From Thermoplasmata archaeon (GTDB lineage: Archaea > Thermoplasmatota > Thermoplasmata > Thermoplasmatales > GCA-001856825): a DNA stretch of 64,000 bases. Position numbers and translations under genes: made by a program. Below the pieces are notes generated by a model, which worked only from the letters and a program-made list of their open reading frames with translations, did not search any database and was not told where the DNA came from. The DNA is taken from NCBI GenBank assembly GCA_021792355.1, contig JAJYUV010000001.1, positions 1-64,000 of the forward strand, given 5' to 3'. This document shows, piece after piece, positions 35,290-44,325 of the stretch (position 1 is its first letter; each line of letters starts with the position of its first letter).

Positions 35290-36329
35290 TGTTTTCTGGC
35301 AAAAAAGGTTATCCTATTATCCTTCTTTGTCACAACCGTTCTTTCATAGAAATTTGGTTTTGTAACTATCTGATATGGGGTGAGAAATTCATTCTGGAAC
35401 AGCAAAAAATTTTGATGCCCTACATTCAAACCCAGTTTTTTAATGACTTTTCTAGGGTTGTCAATCACCGTAGAAAGCACCTGCTCAGGACTCAACCTGT
35501 TGATTTTCCTCTGATAACGGTAAAGGAATTCAGCCTCCTCCATGACTGAAGGCTCCGTTATGAATGCATTGTCTGTTCCCAGCAGCACGGATAGTCCTCT
35601 ACGAAACAACCTTGAATAATCAGGCCTCTTCCCGTGAAAGATATTTGATCTCGGCGTAATCGAAATTGGAATATCCTTCCTCCTCAAATTGTCTAGATCA
35701 TCATCTGTAGCCTCGATACAGTGAACCACGTAGTCTGGGTTAAGATCGATAAGTTTACTCACGTCTTCTCTCTTGTCTTCGCTGAAATGAATTGCGAATA
35801 TCCTTTTCCTTTTGTGAGCAAGGTCTGACAGCTTCTTCAGCCACTTGAATTCATAGTCCGTCAGGGAGCTCATCCCAAATCCAGATGACCTGTCTAGAAG
35901 GTTTTCAATTTCCTTCGAGGAGTTAGGTCTAGTAAGAAAATACCCGTTTATTCCACTGAATCTGGGTGTCAGGTTGAATCCCTTGATGCCGGATTCCCTG
36001 AAATCAAAGAACGATTCAGTGCCCTGATCCTTCATAAATTCTATGGATCTCCTGAAATATTTTTTGATCACAACCTTGGATGCCTCATTTAGGGCTCTGA
36101 ATTTGAATCCATCTGGACCAACAATCTGGTCAATGTCTCCACTGGGTTCGGTGTTGATAAAAGAATCGCCTAGATGGGTGTGGAAATTTATTGGTGCTCT
36201 AAGAAGTGTCCCCTCCACGTCAGCTCTAGAGGTAGGATCGACAAATTCCTCCCTTCGCACGCTGAATGTTCCTCTTTTCATTTTCCCATTGCTGTAGATC
36301 TCTCCCTTAACTACTAGGTCTCTCACCAT
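35286..36329 (-). CDS. Amidohydrolase-superfamily protein
   Basis: Metal-dependent hydrolase of 347 residues with a TIM-barrel pattern: NFHTHLGDSF (first metal His pair), AIHFSEDK, YVVHCIEATDD and the catalytic Asp in LLGTDNAFI. Overall it resembles the chlorohydrolase/cytosine-deaminase group (COG0402), whose members deaminate purine or pyrimidine derivatives. It heads the RPA transcript, a conserved-looking but functionally unexplained association. Substrate unknown. Confidence 0.8.
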   Translation of the reverse strand: MVRDLVVKGEIYSNGKMKRGTFSVRREEFVDPTSRADVEGTLLRAPINFHTHLGDSFINTEPSGDIDQIVGPDGFKFRALNEASKVVIKKYFRRSIEFMKDQGTESFFDFRESGIKGFNLTPRFSGINGYFLTRPNSSKEIENLLDRSSGFGMSSLTDYEFKWLKKLSDLAHKRKRIFAIHFSEDKREDVSKLIDLNPDYVVHCIEATDDDLDNLRRKDIPISITPRSNIFHGKRPDYSRLFRRGLSVLLGTDNAFITEPSVMEEAEFLYRYQRKINRLSPEQVLSTVIDNPRKVIKKLGLNVGHQNFLLFQNEFLTPYQIVTKPNFYERTVVTKKDNRITFFARKH

Positions 36330-36377
36330 TTAGAATAGCTCCAACGGTTAAATATTTTTAACCATAGGATATGGCAA

Positions 36378-37673
36378 TTGGTGGAATTCTTCAGAGAATT
36401 GAGTGGATTCAGGGGGTCACCTATAAGAAATGAAATAATCGATTCCTTGGACCATGCGTTCAATGAAAATCTACCAGAGACCAGAGTTCTCAATTTTTTA
36501 AGAAAGAAAAGAGGACTTGAGTTTGGCGGAAGGCTCATCGTCATCGGATTTGGCAAGGCATCGAGAGGGATGTTCAATGGAGTCAAACAGTTCTTCGGGG
36601 ATAGAATATCAGACGCTGCAATAATTGTCCCAACTCTGGAGCATGAAGAAATATCGGCTCCGTTTTTACCAGGAAATCATCCATTTCCGTCCAATGAATC
36701 TATTGAGAGCTCAAAAATTGTACTGGATCTCCTTAAGAACCTAAAGCAGGAGGACCTGGTCATAGTTCTTATTTCTGGGGGAGGCTCGTCCCTCTTTGAA
36801 GTGCTAAAGGAGGGAGTTGACTTGAAGAGTTTCAACGAAACGGTAAATTGTCTCATGAAAAACGGAGCCTCAATTTCCGAACTCAATGCAATTAGGTATC
36901 TTTTCTCAAACACTAAGGGAGGCGGCCTTTTAAGCTACACATATCCCGCAAAGGTACTGGGGCTCATAATCTCTGACGTACCCGGGGATTCGATTGAAAC
37001 AGTTGCCTCCGGTCCAACGTCGGCTCCTCCGTCCCCTGATTTCATCCACAAAGTGAATGAGAAATTTAGGGACAGATGTTCAGTCCCTTCATTAGACAGT
37101 TCCAGAGTAACTCTAAAATCCATACCCGACAACGAAATAGTCTTGAAGAATTCAGATTTCGTAGCTTCCATTCTTAACAGCGTCACCAGAAATGGGCACA
37201 TTGCTTACAACATTGGGTCTGACATAGAGGGTAGTACGAATTCAGTTGCGAAACTCTTGGTTGAGAAGATGAGGGAAAAATTCAGGAAGAACAGGTCCCC
37301 CGTTTTTGTTGTAGGGGGCGGGGAGAGTTCCACAAATGCAAAATTGAACGCCATAGGAGGGAGGAATCTCGAAACCTGCCTCCAAGTGCTGCTTCTCATG
37401 GACAATGACGAGGTATTTGCATTTGGGAGTATTGGTACGGACGGCATAGACGGGACGAGCAAAGCCATGGGAGCAATAGTAGATGACCAATCCCTTAGAA
37501 TATTGGATAGGGAGTACATCCGTGAAAGCATATCCACGAGCCAGAGTCTGGCTCCACTGGAGAAGAGCAAGGATGTCCTTTTTACCGGTTTTACTGGTGC
37601 AAACGTCGCAGATATCTACATTGGCTACTATGCCGGAATCAGGGATAATGGACCTACTGGAAATCTCTTTTGA
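36378..37673 (+). CDS. Glycerate 2-kinase (GckA/MOFRL family)
   Basis: Phosphorylates glycerate, giving 2-phosphoglycerate in the non-phosphorylative Entner-Doudoroff pathway known from Thermoplasma and Picrophilus. Signatures are VIGFGKASRGMF, LISGGGSSLFE, SDVPGDSIETVASGPT, VVGGGESSTN and the MOFRL-domain FGSIGTDGIDGTS. Length 431 is normal. A TTG at 36378 and a GTG at 36381 are both possible starts. Its last 20 bases overlap the converging amidohydrolase gene. Confidence 0.92.
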   Translation: MVEFFRELSGFRGSPIRNEIIDSLDHAFNENLPETRVLNFLRKKRGLEFGGRLIVIGFGKASRGMFNGVKQFFGDRISDAAIIVPTLEHEEISAPFLPGNHPFPSNESIESSKIVLDLLKNLKQEDLVIVLISGGGSSLFEVLKEGVDLKSFNETVNCLMKNGASISELNAIRYLFSNTKGGGLLSYTYPAKVLGLIISDVPGDSIETVASGPTSAPPSPDFIHKVNEKFRDRCSVPSLDSSRVTLKSIPDNEIVLKNSDFVASILNSVTRNGHIAYNIGSDIEGSTNSVAKLLVEKMREKFRKNRSPVFVVGGGESSTNAKLNAIGGRNLETCLQVLLLMDNDEVFAFGSIGTDGIDGTSKAMGAIVDDQSLRILDREYIRESISTSQSLAPLEKSKDVLFTGFTGANVADIYIGYYAGIRDNGPTGNLF

Positions 37674-39222
37674 ATCGAGAAATGCCTCCAACGATAGTTT
37701 CCAGAACTGTGATGGCCTTCAAATCTCGGGTCTTGAATGGATCTTTATCAAGTATGAGGAAGTCCGCATATTTTCCGACTTCCAGTGAGCCAGTCTTATC
37801 ATCCATCAATAGTGATGCAGAGCCAGATGTATAGAGCGATAGTGCAGTTGAAACGCTCACTCTCTCGTTTTTTGAATATTGTAGGATCTCTCTCCTCTCC
37901 CGCTCACCTCTGTTCACTGCAGCATCAATGCTGAACCAGGGATCAGGAGGTTCAACCGGGGAGTCCGTAGATATTCCCACATTTATCCCGTTATTGTAAA
38001 GAGTGGCAAGTGGATATGACAATTCGCTTCTACTTTTTCCAAGTATCCTGACAGCCCACCAATCATCTATCACGAAAGCAGGCTGTGTCGAAATTCCTAT
38101 CCTAAGATCCCTGAGTTTATTGATGTGATCATCCCTCAGGACGGTACAGTGCTCTATTCTTGGTTCGACCAATTTGTCTCGACCGTATTCAGAAACGGCA
38201 TCAATCACTGAGTCTATTCCTCTGTCACCTATTGCATGGATAGCAAACTGAGCGTGCTTTCCATCAAGGTGCCTAAAGATTTCGACGAGTTTAGTTGAAT
38301 CAAGGAAAAGCATACCTTTGTTAGTGGAGTCGTCCTCGTAAGGTTCTCTGAGCGCAGCCGTCTTAGCTCCAAGTGCACCGTCTGCGAATAGTTTTATTCC
38401 GTTGATCTGGAGATACGGATTCTCTCCAATTTTTTCACGCAATTCAGAAAGTCTGTTCGCATAGCTTTCTTTTAGGTAGACCCGGACTCTCAATCCCAGC
38501 TTCCCTCCCTCTCTTGATAGGAATTCCACAGACTCAGGAACGCAAGATACAAATCCTATAGAGGTCACTCCGAGGGACAGAAGATACTTAATGGCTCCCG
38601 CCAAGTTTTCTTCCTCGCTGCCGGCCATGTTGTGCGCTTTTTCTTTGAAGAATGCTGCCGCATCTTCTTTAACGATACCGCTCGGACTTCCATCCAAGGT
38701 ACGGGGAAATACAAGAGCAGAAAAGGTATTTGTTCCTAAAAGTTCAAGCATCTTCGAATTGACTACTCCTGCGTGCTCGCAGAATCTCTCTAAAAATACC
38801 GGAACGTCCTTCTCGATCTCATCTATGTCGTCTTTCGTGGGCCATCTACCTTCCACGAACGATTCCTGGTCCCATCCCATTCCAATTAACACTGGGATTC
38901 TAGGGTGTCTCATTTTATATTCCGTTAACCGTCCTTTCATTTCTGCTATAGAATTGGTCCCCCTCAGGTCAAGATAATGTAGTGAATTTCCAAGATCGTC
39001 GAGATGAATGTGAGAATCGATGAATCCCGGCACAATAACCTTGCCGTCAAGATTAGTAATGGAAATTGCATTCTTTCCATACATTCTCAGGGCGTCGTCA
39101 GTATTGCCGCAGAATGCGATCCTATCGTCATCCGTGACAATTGATTCGCACTTAGTGTCATTTAAGAAACTGGGATAAACAGTACCGTTATAGTAGATCT
39201 TAAAATTTCCCTTGCCTCTCAT
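37654..39222 (-). CDS. YtcJ-like amidohydrolase
   Basis: Amidohydrolase family 3 protein of 522 residues. It shows GKVIVPGFIDSHIHLDDLG with the HxH metal pair, GMGWDQESFVEGRWPTKDDID (in part) typical of YtcJ/N-substituted formamide deformylases, a catalytic-Lys region GIKLFADGALGA, and AIHAIGDRGID, IEHCTVLRDDH and STDSPVEPPDPW. These enzymes hydrolyse amide or formamide bonds; the substrate is unknown. It is a single-gene unit convergent with the glycerate kinase. Confidence 0.88.
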   Translation of the reverse strand: MRGKGNFKIYYNGTVYPSFLNDTKCESIVTDDDRIAFCGNTDDALRMYGKNAISITNLDGKVIVPGFIDSHIHLDDLGNSLHYLDLRGTNSIAEMKGRLTEYKMRHPRIPVLIGMGWDQESFVEGRWPTKDDIDEIEKDVPVFLERFCEHAGVVNSKMLELLGTNTFSALVFPRTLDGSPSGIVKEDAAAFFKEKAHNMAGSEEENLAGAIKYLLSLGVTSIGFVSCVPESVEFLSREGGKLGLRVRVYLKESYANRLSELREKIGENPYLQINGIKLFADGALGAKTAALREPYEDDSTNKGMLFLDSTKLVEIFRHLDGKHAQFAIHAIGDRGIDSVIDAVSEYGRDKLVEPRIEHCTVLRDDHINKLRDLRIGISTQPAFVIDDWWAVRILGKSRSELSYPLATLYNNGINVGISTDSPVEPPDPWFSIDAAVNRGERERREILQYSKNERVSVSTALSLYTSGSASLLMDDKTGSLEVGKYADFLILDKDPFKTRDLKAITVLETIVGGISRFKRDFQ

Positions 39223-39321
39223 ATAGTTGCATAGGTTTTAAACAAAAAGGATTTCCATTAGATCCCAGGTTCCAACGCTGATTGATAAAGTCTTATCTCT
39301 CATTTTGAATTACGTCCACAA

Positions 39322-39993
39322 ATGGCGAAGGAGAAAATAGTCCTCTCATGGAGCGGAGGAAAGGACAGTGCTTTTGCGCTTCACGCCCTTTTAAGCCAGA
39401 AGAAGTACGATGTCCGTTACCTGCTGACTACAGTAACCAGAGACTACGGCAGGGTCAGCATGCATGGAGTAAGACAAGAACTATTGCTTGAGCAAGCGAA
39501 AAGAACTTCGATAGAATCGGACATTGCTTACATCTCTAGGGATGCAGGCAACGCAGAATACGAAAGTGTAATGAATGGGAAGACAGCCAAATATGTGGGG
39601 GAGGGAATCAAGAACATTGCATTCGGAGACTTGTTTCTGCAGGACATCAGAAATTACAGGGAGAAGAAAATGTCAGGAACTGGCATGAATTGTATTTTTC
39701 CAATTTGGGGGATGAGCACGACGGTACTCGCCAATGAGATTATAAAAATGGGATTCAAGGCTATAGTATGCACTGTCGATCCAAAAAAACTGGACAGGGA
39801 ATTCGTGGGCAGAGAATTTGACGAAAATTTTCTGTCTTCTCTTCCAAGCGAAGTCGACCCATGCGGAGAAAACGGAGAATTCCACAGTTTCGTATATGAT
39901 GGACCAATATACGATTCTCCAATCAAGGTAAGAAAAGGAGAGACTGTATTAAGGGATGGCTTCTATTTTTCAGATATCAAGCCTGAGTCCTAA
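39322..39993 (+). CDS. Diphthine-ammonia ligase family protein (Dph6-like)
   Basis: ATP-pyrophosphatase of 223 residues with the PP-loop SWSGGKDSAFAL at about 10-21. The C-terminal IVCTVDPKKLDREFVGREFD and VDPCGENGEFHSFVYDGP are diagnostic of the Dph6/COG2102 group, which completes diphthamide on elongation factor 2. A monocistronic gene. Function in diphthamide synthesis is by family. Confidence 0.87.
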   Translation: MAKEKIVLSWSGGKDSAFALHALLSQKKYDVRYLLTTVTRDYGRVSMHGVRQELLLEQAKRTSIESDIAYISRDAGNAEYESVMNGKTAKYVGEGIKNIAFGDLFLQDIRNYREKKMSGTGMNCIFPIWGMSTTVLANEIIKMGFKAIVCTVDPKKLDREFVGREFDENFLSSLPSEVDPCGENGEFHSFVYDGPIYDSPIKVRKGETVLRDGFYFSDIKPES

Positions 39994-40060
39994 CGCATAC
40001 ATCGATGGATTGCACAAGTTTATCATCAGAAAGTCTTAATGATCTGGCGCAAGAAGGGTA

Positions 40061-40636
40061 ATGAAAATGAAGAACCATATGTCCAGGTGCGGATGGTCGT
40101 CAGTCGACCCATCAATGATTCAATACCACGATTTAGAATGGGGAGTCCCAGTACATGATGACAAAAGACTGTTTGAATTCCTAGTTCTTGAAGGAGCTCA
40201 GGCAGGATTGAATTGGCTAATTATTCTAAGGAGGAGGAACGGGTATAGAAGAGCATTCGAGAAATTTGATTTTAGAAAGGTGGCAAAGTTCGATGATGAG
40301 AAAATCGAGAGTCTTCTGCAGGACGAAAGCATTATAAGGAACAGATTAAAGATAGAGTCTGCAGTAACAAACGCTCTTGCGTTTCTCCTGATAAGGGAGG
40401 AGTACGGATCATTTGACAAGTACTTATGGCAGTTTGTCTACTTTGAACCGATCAAAAATAGTTGGATATCACTGGAGCAGATACCTTCTCGGACAGATGT
40501 TTCAGACAGGATGAGCAGAGATCTAATGAATAGGGGATTCAAGTTTGTTGGTTCCACCATATGTTATGCGTACATGCAAGCCACTGGAATGGTCAATGAC
40601 CATCTTATTTCATGTTTTAGGTACAACGAACTTTAA
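40061..40636 (+). CDS. tag: DNA-3-methyladenine glycosylase I
   Basis: Removes 3-methyladenine from alkylated DNA. The 191-residue protein has the Tag signatures CGWSSVDPSMIQYHDLEWGVPVHDD (in part), FEFLVLEGAQAGLNW, NRLKIESAVTNA, and the C-terminal GFKFVGSTICYAYMQATGMVNDH with His and Cys zinc ligands. The ATG at 40061 or the one at 40067 may be used. Tag is a mainly bacterial family, so acquisition by transfer is plausible. Confidence 0.93.
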   Translation: MKMKNHMSRCGWSSVDPSMIQYHDLEWGVPVHDDKRLFEFLVLEGAQAGLNWLIILRRRNGYRRAFEKFDFRKVAKFDDEKIESLLQDESIIRNRLKIESAVTNALAFLLIREEYGSFDKYLWQFVYFEPIKNSWISLEQIPSRTDVSDRMSRDLMNRGFKFVGSTICYAYMQATGMVNDHLISCFRYNEL

Positions 40637-40766
40637 GCCAGATTCATTACTCACTGGTATGCTGTTGAATGTGTGTCTAAGTCCATTTAGACTTCCTTCA
40701 TACCTTTCTTACAATAAAGAATCAATTTAAATAAACGTAATATAATCGCGTGCTGTTACCTTTTCT

Positions 40767-41924
40767 ATGAGAAAACTTCTCATGATTCCCGGACCGATAG
40801 AGTACGAAAACAATGTCCTTGGTGCAATGGCAATTCCAACGATTTCACACTCATCCAGGGAATTCATCTCCATATACAAAGAAACCCTAGAAAAGGTAAT
40901 GTCCATTTTTGGCTCCGAAGCGAGTATGAGTCTTCCTTTCATCATATCGGGATCAGGAACGTTGGGGATGGAAACATCTGTCGTTAATTTTATTAGCAGA
41001 GACTCCAGGGTTCTGGTAGTCAATACTGGTTACTTTGGAGATCGATTCGTAGATTTGTTCTCACGGTTTACAGATAGGATAGAACAGATTAAACCTCCTC
41101 TCGGAGAAGCCGTAGATCCTGCACAAGTCAAGGAAAAGATAGATACGAACGAATTTGAGTTAATGACTGTTACTCACGTAGACACCAGTACTGGAGTTAG
41201 AAACGATGTCAAGAAAATAGCTGAAATTTCAAAGAATTCCGACACACTGTTTGTAGTCGATGGCGTCTGCTCTGTAGGCGGCGAGTACTTGGATATGAAG
41301 TGGGGAATAGATGTAGCATTTACTGCTTCACAAAAGGCACTTGGAGCTCCTCCAGGGCTCGCGGTCGGAGTCGTTGGAAATAGGGCGCTGAACAGAATGG
41401 GAAAACTCAAGCCGCTGACGTTTTTCTCAGACTTGAGAAAGTGGGAGACGGTTTCGAGGGCCATTCTTGACTCTAAGGGTGGATACTTCGGGACTCCTAA
41501 TGTCAACCTAATAACAGCACTAAACGTGAGTCTGTCCAACATACTTACTGAAGGTCTAGATGTAAGAATCAAAAGGCACGAAAAGATGTCCTCCTCCCTA
41601 AGAGCTGGAATTCACGCGATGGGATTAGAACTCATTGCAGAGAAATCATTTGCTAACACAATTTCTGCGGTCTACTTGCCTGTCGGCTTGGATTCCAGAA
41701 AATTCCTTGCAGACTCCGAAAACAATGGGGTCGTGTTTGCATCAGGCCTAATAAAGGATATTGCAAGCAGATATTTCCGTATAGGTCACATGGGGAGTAT
41801 CGGTCCGTCGGAAGTAATGATCACTATAGGGGCAATAGAGAGAGCTCTTAGGAGTGGTGGATTCGGTAACGAGCCAGGGACAGGACTTACGGCTGCTCAA
41901 GAAATCTTGTTCAATTTAAATTAA
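40767..41924 (+). CDS. Class V aminotransferase (alanine/serine-glyoxylate type)
   Basis: PLP-dependent aminotransferase of 385 residues. It starts LLMIPGPIEYENNVL, has SGSGTLGMET, VTHVDTSTGV, VVDGVCSVGGEYLDM and the PLP lysine K190 in TASQKALGAPPG, and ends with RIGHMGSIGPSEV. This matches alanine-glyoxylate/serine-pyruvate aminotransferases. A link to glycerate metabolism through the kinase 3 kb away is possible but not shown. Confidence 0.9.
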   Translation: MRKLLMIPGPIEYENNVLGAMAIPTISHSSREFISIYKETLEKVMSIFGSEASMSLPFIISGSGTLGMETSVVNFISRDSRVLVVNTGYFGDRFVDLFSRFTDRIEQIKPPLGEAVDPAQVKEKIDTNEFELMTVTHVDTSTGVRNDVKKIAEISKNSDTLFVVDGVCSVGGEYLDMKWGIDVAFTASQKALGAPPGLAVGVVGNRALNRMGKLKPLTFFSDLRKWETVSRAILDSKGGYFGTPNVNLITALNVSLSNILTEGLDVRIKRHEKMSSSLRAGIHAMGLELIAEKSFANTISAVYLPVGLDSRKFLADSENNGVVFASGLIKDIASRYFRIGHMGSIGPSEVMITIGAIERALRSGGFGNEPGTGLTAAQEILFNLN

Positions 41925-42059
41925 GAAATTTACAACTGTTCAAACGACAGAATGAAAAAGAGAAGGATAGTTCGCTTTATTGCACTCTGTAGATATGCTT
42001 TAGTCCAAACTGGACGTGCAACGAACTTAACAATCGTTCTCGTTACTGATGCGAAAATT

Positions 42060-42401
42060 TCAGTGATCCTGTTTTAACTCCTGCAGATACTGCTTCATTT
42101 TTATAGACTCCATTAGCGCTGGAGTTCCTGCCATCAACAGCGCAAGAAATGCAGCTTCATTCATTTCATCTTCTGTGACATCATTTTCCATTGCCAGTCT
42201 GAGATGATAAGCAAGGCACCAGTCGCATCTCTGAGCGAGTGAGAGAGCTATAAAAATCAATTCTTTATACTTCACTGGTATGACTCCAGTACTCATGACG
42301 CTCTCAATGAGGTCCGTGTAGTTCTTTGTTGGATTAGGTATCGAAGAAGAGTAATTACCAAGCAGTTGTTGTATCTCTGCAAGCCTTTTCGAGATTTCCA
42401 T
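42060..42401 (-). CDS. Carboxymuconolactone decarboxylase/AhpD-like protein
   Basis: A 113-residue all-helical protein with the AhpD-type redox motif CDWC plus a following His (QRCDWCLAYHLRLA) and the usual EAAFLALLMAGTPAL helix. Such proteins act as peroxidase partners or disulfide reductases. It lies 60 bases from the DUF302 gene on the same strand and may be cotranscribed with it. Confidence 0.85.
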   Translation of the reverse strand: MEISKRLAEIQQLLGNYSSSIPNPTKNYTDLIESVMSTGVIPVKYKELIFIALSLAQRCDWCLAYHLRLAMENDVTEDEMNEAAFLALLMAGTPALMESIKMKQYLQELKQDH

Positions 42402-42461
42402 AGAAAACTAGACAACAGGACAAAATGAAATTTTTGTCGAATCAGTAGCTAAAGTGGAGTA

Positions 42462-42845
42462 TTACATAGCGAACGAATCAAGTAACGAAAAAAGTTCTTT
42501 TTCATATTTTCCAACGATTTCAGTTGCCTCACTATGGAGACGCTCTATAATCTCAGTTGCTCTGAGTACTCTTATCTTAGTGGTATTACCATCCTGATAC
42601 ACTATCATCTTACAAGGGACGAACAGGCCATTGAGATCGTCGCTACCAACTATCTCCCTTGCTGCAACAGGCTTGCATATCTCCAGTATGTGGTAATCCT
42701 TGAAATCTTCGCCAAGTGCTTTCTTTAAGATTTCTTTGACATTTATGTCCGCTACCACTACGTAGCCAGATTTTCTGATATGGGTCAGAAAACCTGACAG
42801 CACGTCATCTAGATCTGATTGGAATTCTTTTCCAGCATAGAACAT
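42462..42845 (-). CDS. DUF302 domain protein
   Basis: A 127-residue single-domain protein with the DUF302 pattern: an N-terminal strand-helix, VKEILKKALGEDFKDYHILEIC (in part), then LFVPCKMIVYQDGNTTKIRV. Two cysteines, C-K-P and P-C-K, occur at conserved-looking positions. The family is widespread in sulfur-rich and acidic habitats, but I know of no firm function. It precedes the AhpD-like gene. Confidence 0.82.
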   Translation of the reverse strand: MFYAGKEFQSDLDDVLSGFLTHIRKSGYVVVADINVKEILKKALGEDFKDYHILEICKPVAAREIVGSDDLNGLFVPCKMIVYQDGNTTKIRVLRATEIIERLHSEATEIVGKYEKELFSLLDSFAM

Positions 42846-43042
42846 TAGTTAAGTCATTATAATGCAGATATGAATATTTCTAACCCCCAAATATTAGCTT
42901 TTCAATGCTTCTCATAGAAGTTCTTATTACTTCACGCTAATAAAATGAATGATTTTCCCATTAAAGAGAAAGAAAGATACAGAAGTTATCAAAAATGCAC
43001 TGTTTTTCGGTCTTGATTACCGTGGAAGAATCCGAAAAAGAG

Positions 43043-43237
43043 TCACTGACGCTTTTGAATCAGGCCCGAGATCACATTGTGCGCGTGCGTCCAAGTCGGA
43101 ACGTGGTTTAGAGCATTTGTCAGTCCATTTATATTTCCTACGTGAGCCGCAGCTACCGCAGTTCCCGCCACTCCTGCAGCTATCGCCAATCCCTTAGCAA
43201 TTGCCAATCCTGTCAATGTCATAATTAATTTATCCAC
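43043..43237 (-). CDS. Small hydrophobic protein of unknown function
   Basis: A 64-residue protein with one Ala/Gly-rich membrane-type helix (about 5-35, GLAIAAGVAGTAVAAAHVG) followed by a polar tail with histidines (HVPTWTHAHNVISGL). I do not recognise the family, though composition and low codon noise suggest a genuine gene. An overlapping plus-strand frame covers part of it but looks like a shadow. Confidence 0.55.
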   Translation of the reverse strand: MDKLIMTLTGLAIAKGLAIAAGVAGTAVAAAHVGNINGLTNALNHVPTWTHAHNVISGLIQKRQ

Positions 43238-43314
43238 TAAGCCGTTTAAGTCTTATGGTACAATCGTCAAATTATTTGAAAAATGCACTATAGATTTAAT
43301 TTGGGAGAGGCTCT

Positions 43315-43332
43315 AAAATCCGGACGGATTTT
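43315..43332. promoter_or_regulatory. 18-bp perfect palindrome
   Basis: AAAATCCG at 43315-43322 and CGGATTTT at 43325-43332 form a perfect 8-bp inverted repeat with spacer GA. The 2-base loop is too tight for a good hairpin, so an operator for a dimeric regulator is more likely than a terminator, although T residues follow. It lies 130 bases upstream of the small gene at 43462 and 78 bases upstream of the small minus-strand gene. Confidence 0.45.
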
Positions 43333-43461
43333 TATGGCTCGCTAGCTCCTGGAAGTGAATGCTGTGTCTAAAGCACTAGTCTTTCGACTAAAATTCATTT
43401 AATCATTTTTTTCATTTCTTAATCATCGGAGAAAGTATAAGTATTTGGGAGAGACTGTTAG

Positions 43462-43698
43462 ATGAGAAGAATGAGGGAGGGGAATTTGGACAAAGAATAT
43501 GTGACCGGAAGAAGAGACCAATTCGATCTGGATCTTACGACATTCTGGGAGAGCGTGAAAGAGACAAAATCAAGGGAAGATTTGATAAAGACTTTCAGGG
43601 ACAAAATGTCATTGATAATATCCCGATTGGCCTTTGAAAGGGCGAAAAATCTTCAAATGGAGATTGAGCTTATCGAGCAATACTACCACAATGACTAA
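43462..43698 (+). CDS. Small charged protein of unknown function
   Basis: A 78-residue helical, charged protein without recognised domain. A TATA-like AAAGTATAAG at 43432-43441 lies about 25 bases before the ATG at 43462, fitting a leaderless transcript; an ATG at 43471 is an alternative. Its last 4 bases overlap the converging winged-helix gene. Confidence 0.6.
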   Translation: MRRMREGNLDKEYVTGRRDQFDLDLTTFWESVKETKSREDLIKTFRDKMSLIISRLAFERAKNLQMEIELIEQYYHND

Positions 43699-43979
43699 GC
43701 AGATGGGTCCTTGAGAATACTCTCCATTTCTCTTACCTTCTGAGCCAGTTGTTTTCCCTTGTTGGTAAGGGAAATAATATTCCTCTTGGGATAGGTTGTA
43801 GTGTCGACTCTCTTCTGAATCAACTTGAGCTCCAATAAGAGATCAACAGACCTAAGTAGCTGAATGTTTGGAATGTCCGTTTCCTTTAGAATCAAAGTCA
43901 CGTAAGATGGACCTTTCAACAGGTACAATAGAAGTCTCATAGCGCCAGACTGAGTTTCCAGCGCTTTAATCAAAGCCAT
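43695..43979 (-). CDS. Winged-helix transcriptional regulator
   Basis: A 94-residue protein that fits a single winged-helix domain of MarR/ArsR type: helix RLLLYLLKGPSYVTLILKE (in part), recognition helix IPNIQLLRSVDLLLELKL and a wing with TYPKRNIISLTNKGKQLA. A C-terminal helix would make the dimer. No metal or ligand site is apparent. It is the nearest regulator to the 18-bp palindrome at 43315, but a direct link is only a guess. Confidence 0.78.
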   Translation of the reverse strand: MALIKALETQSGAMRLLLYLLKGPSYVTLILKETDIPNIQLLRSVDLLLELKLIQKRVDTTTYPKRNIISLTNKGKQLAQKVREMESILKDPSA

Positions 43980-44145
43980 GGTTTATTATTAATTACGCAC
44001 TAAATAATGCATTATATTTTATTATACATTAGATAATCGATAGCAATATATAGCTCTCTTCTATAAGAGTAATTGGGAAAGCGCTTTCCAAGCATCTCAC
44101 AGCAACCTGTGTAGAGGTTAAAAAAAGTAGCTTCCACTAGGATAA

Positions 44146-44325
44146 ATGGAGGGAAAAAGGATGGGAATGTTAATTCAGGGGTTCTCGGACAGGCCAATAA
44201 GGATTATCAAGGAATTGGAAGAGAAGAGATTGTTGGATGAATCAAATTGCCGAGAAAAGTCTACTGGAACCAACTTAGAGGAACACTCGGGAAGATCTAA
44301 GAAGCAATATAAGAGAAAACTTTAG
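44146..44325 (+). CDS. Possible small ORF of 59 residues
   Basis: An ATG at 44146 opens a 59-codon frame rich in Lys, Arg and Glu (LIQGFSDRPIRIIKELEEKR). A TATA-like GGTTAAAAAAAG at 44116-44127 lies at the right distance for a leaderless transcript. No domain is recognised and no comparative evidence is available. The surrounding 43980-44450 stretch otherwise shows no gene. Confidence 0.4.
   Translation: MEGKRMGMLIQGFSDRPIRIIKELEEKRLLDESNCREKSTGTNLEEHSGRSKKQYKRKL

Noticed and set aside
41952..42077. 41-codon frame after the class V aminotransferase
   Set aside because: Ends inside the AhpD-like gene on the opposite strand and has no start signal or recognisable motif.
42949..43197. 82-codon plus-strand frame
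   Set aside because: Its second half is antisense to the more protein-like 64-residue minus-strand frame and is Pro/Leu/Ser-rich.
43315..43337. Palindrome plus T run as a hairpin terminator
   Set aside because: The 2-base loop is sterically too small for a stable hairpin and no gene ends just before it; an operator is more likely.
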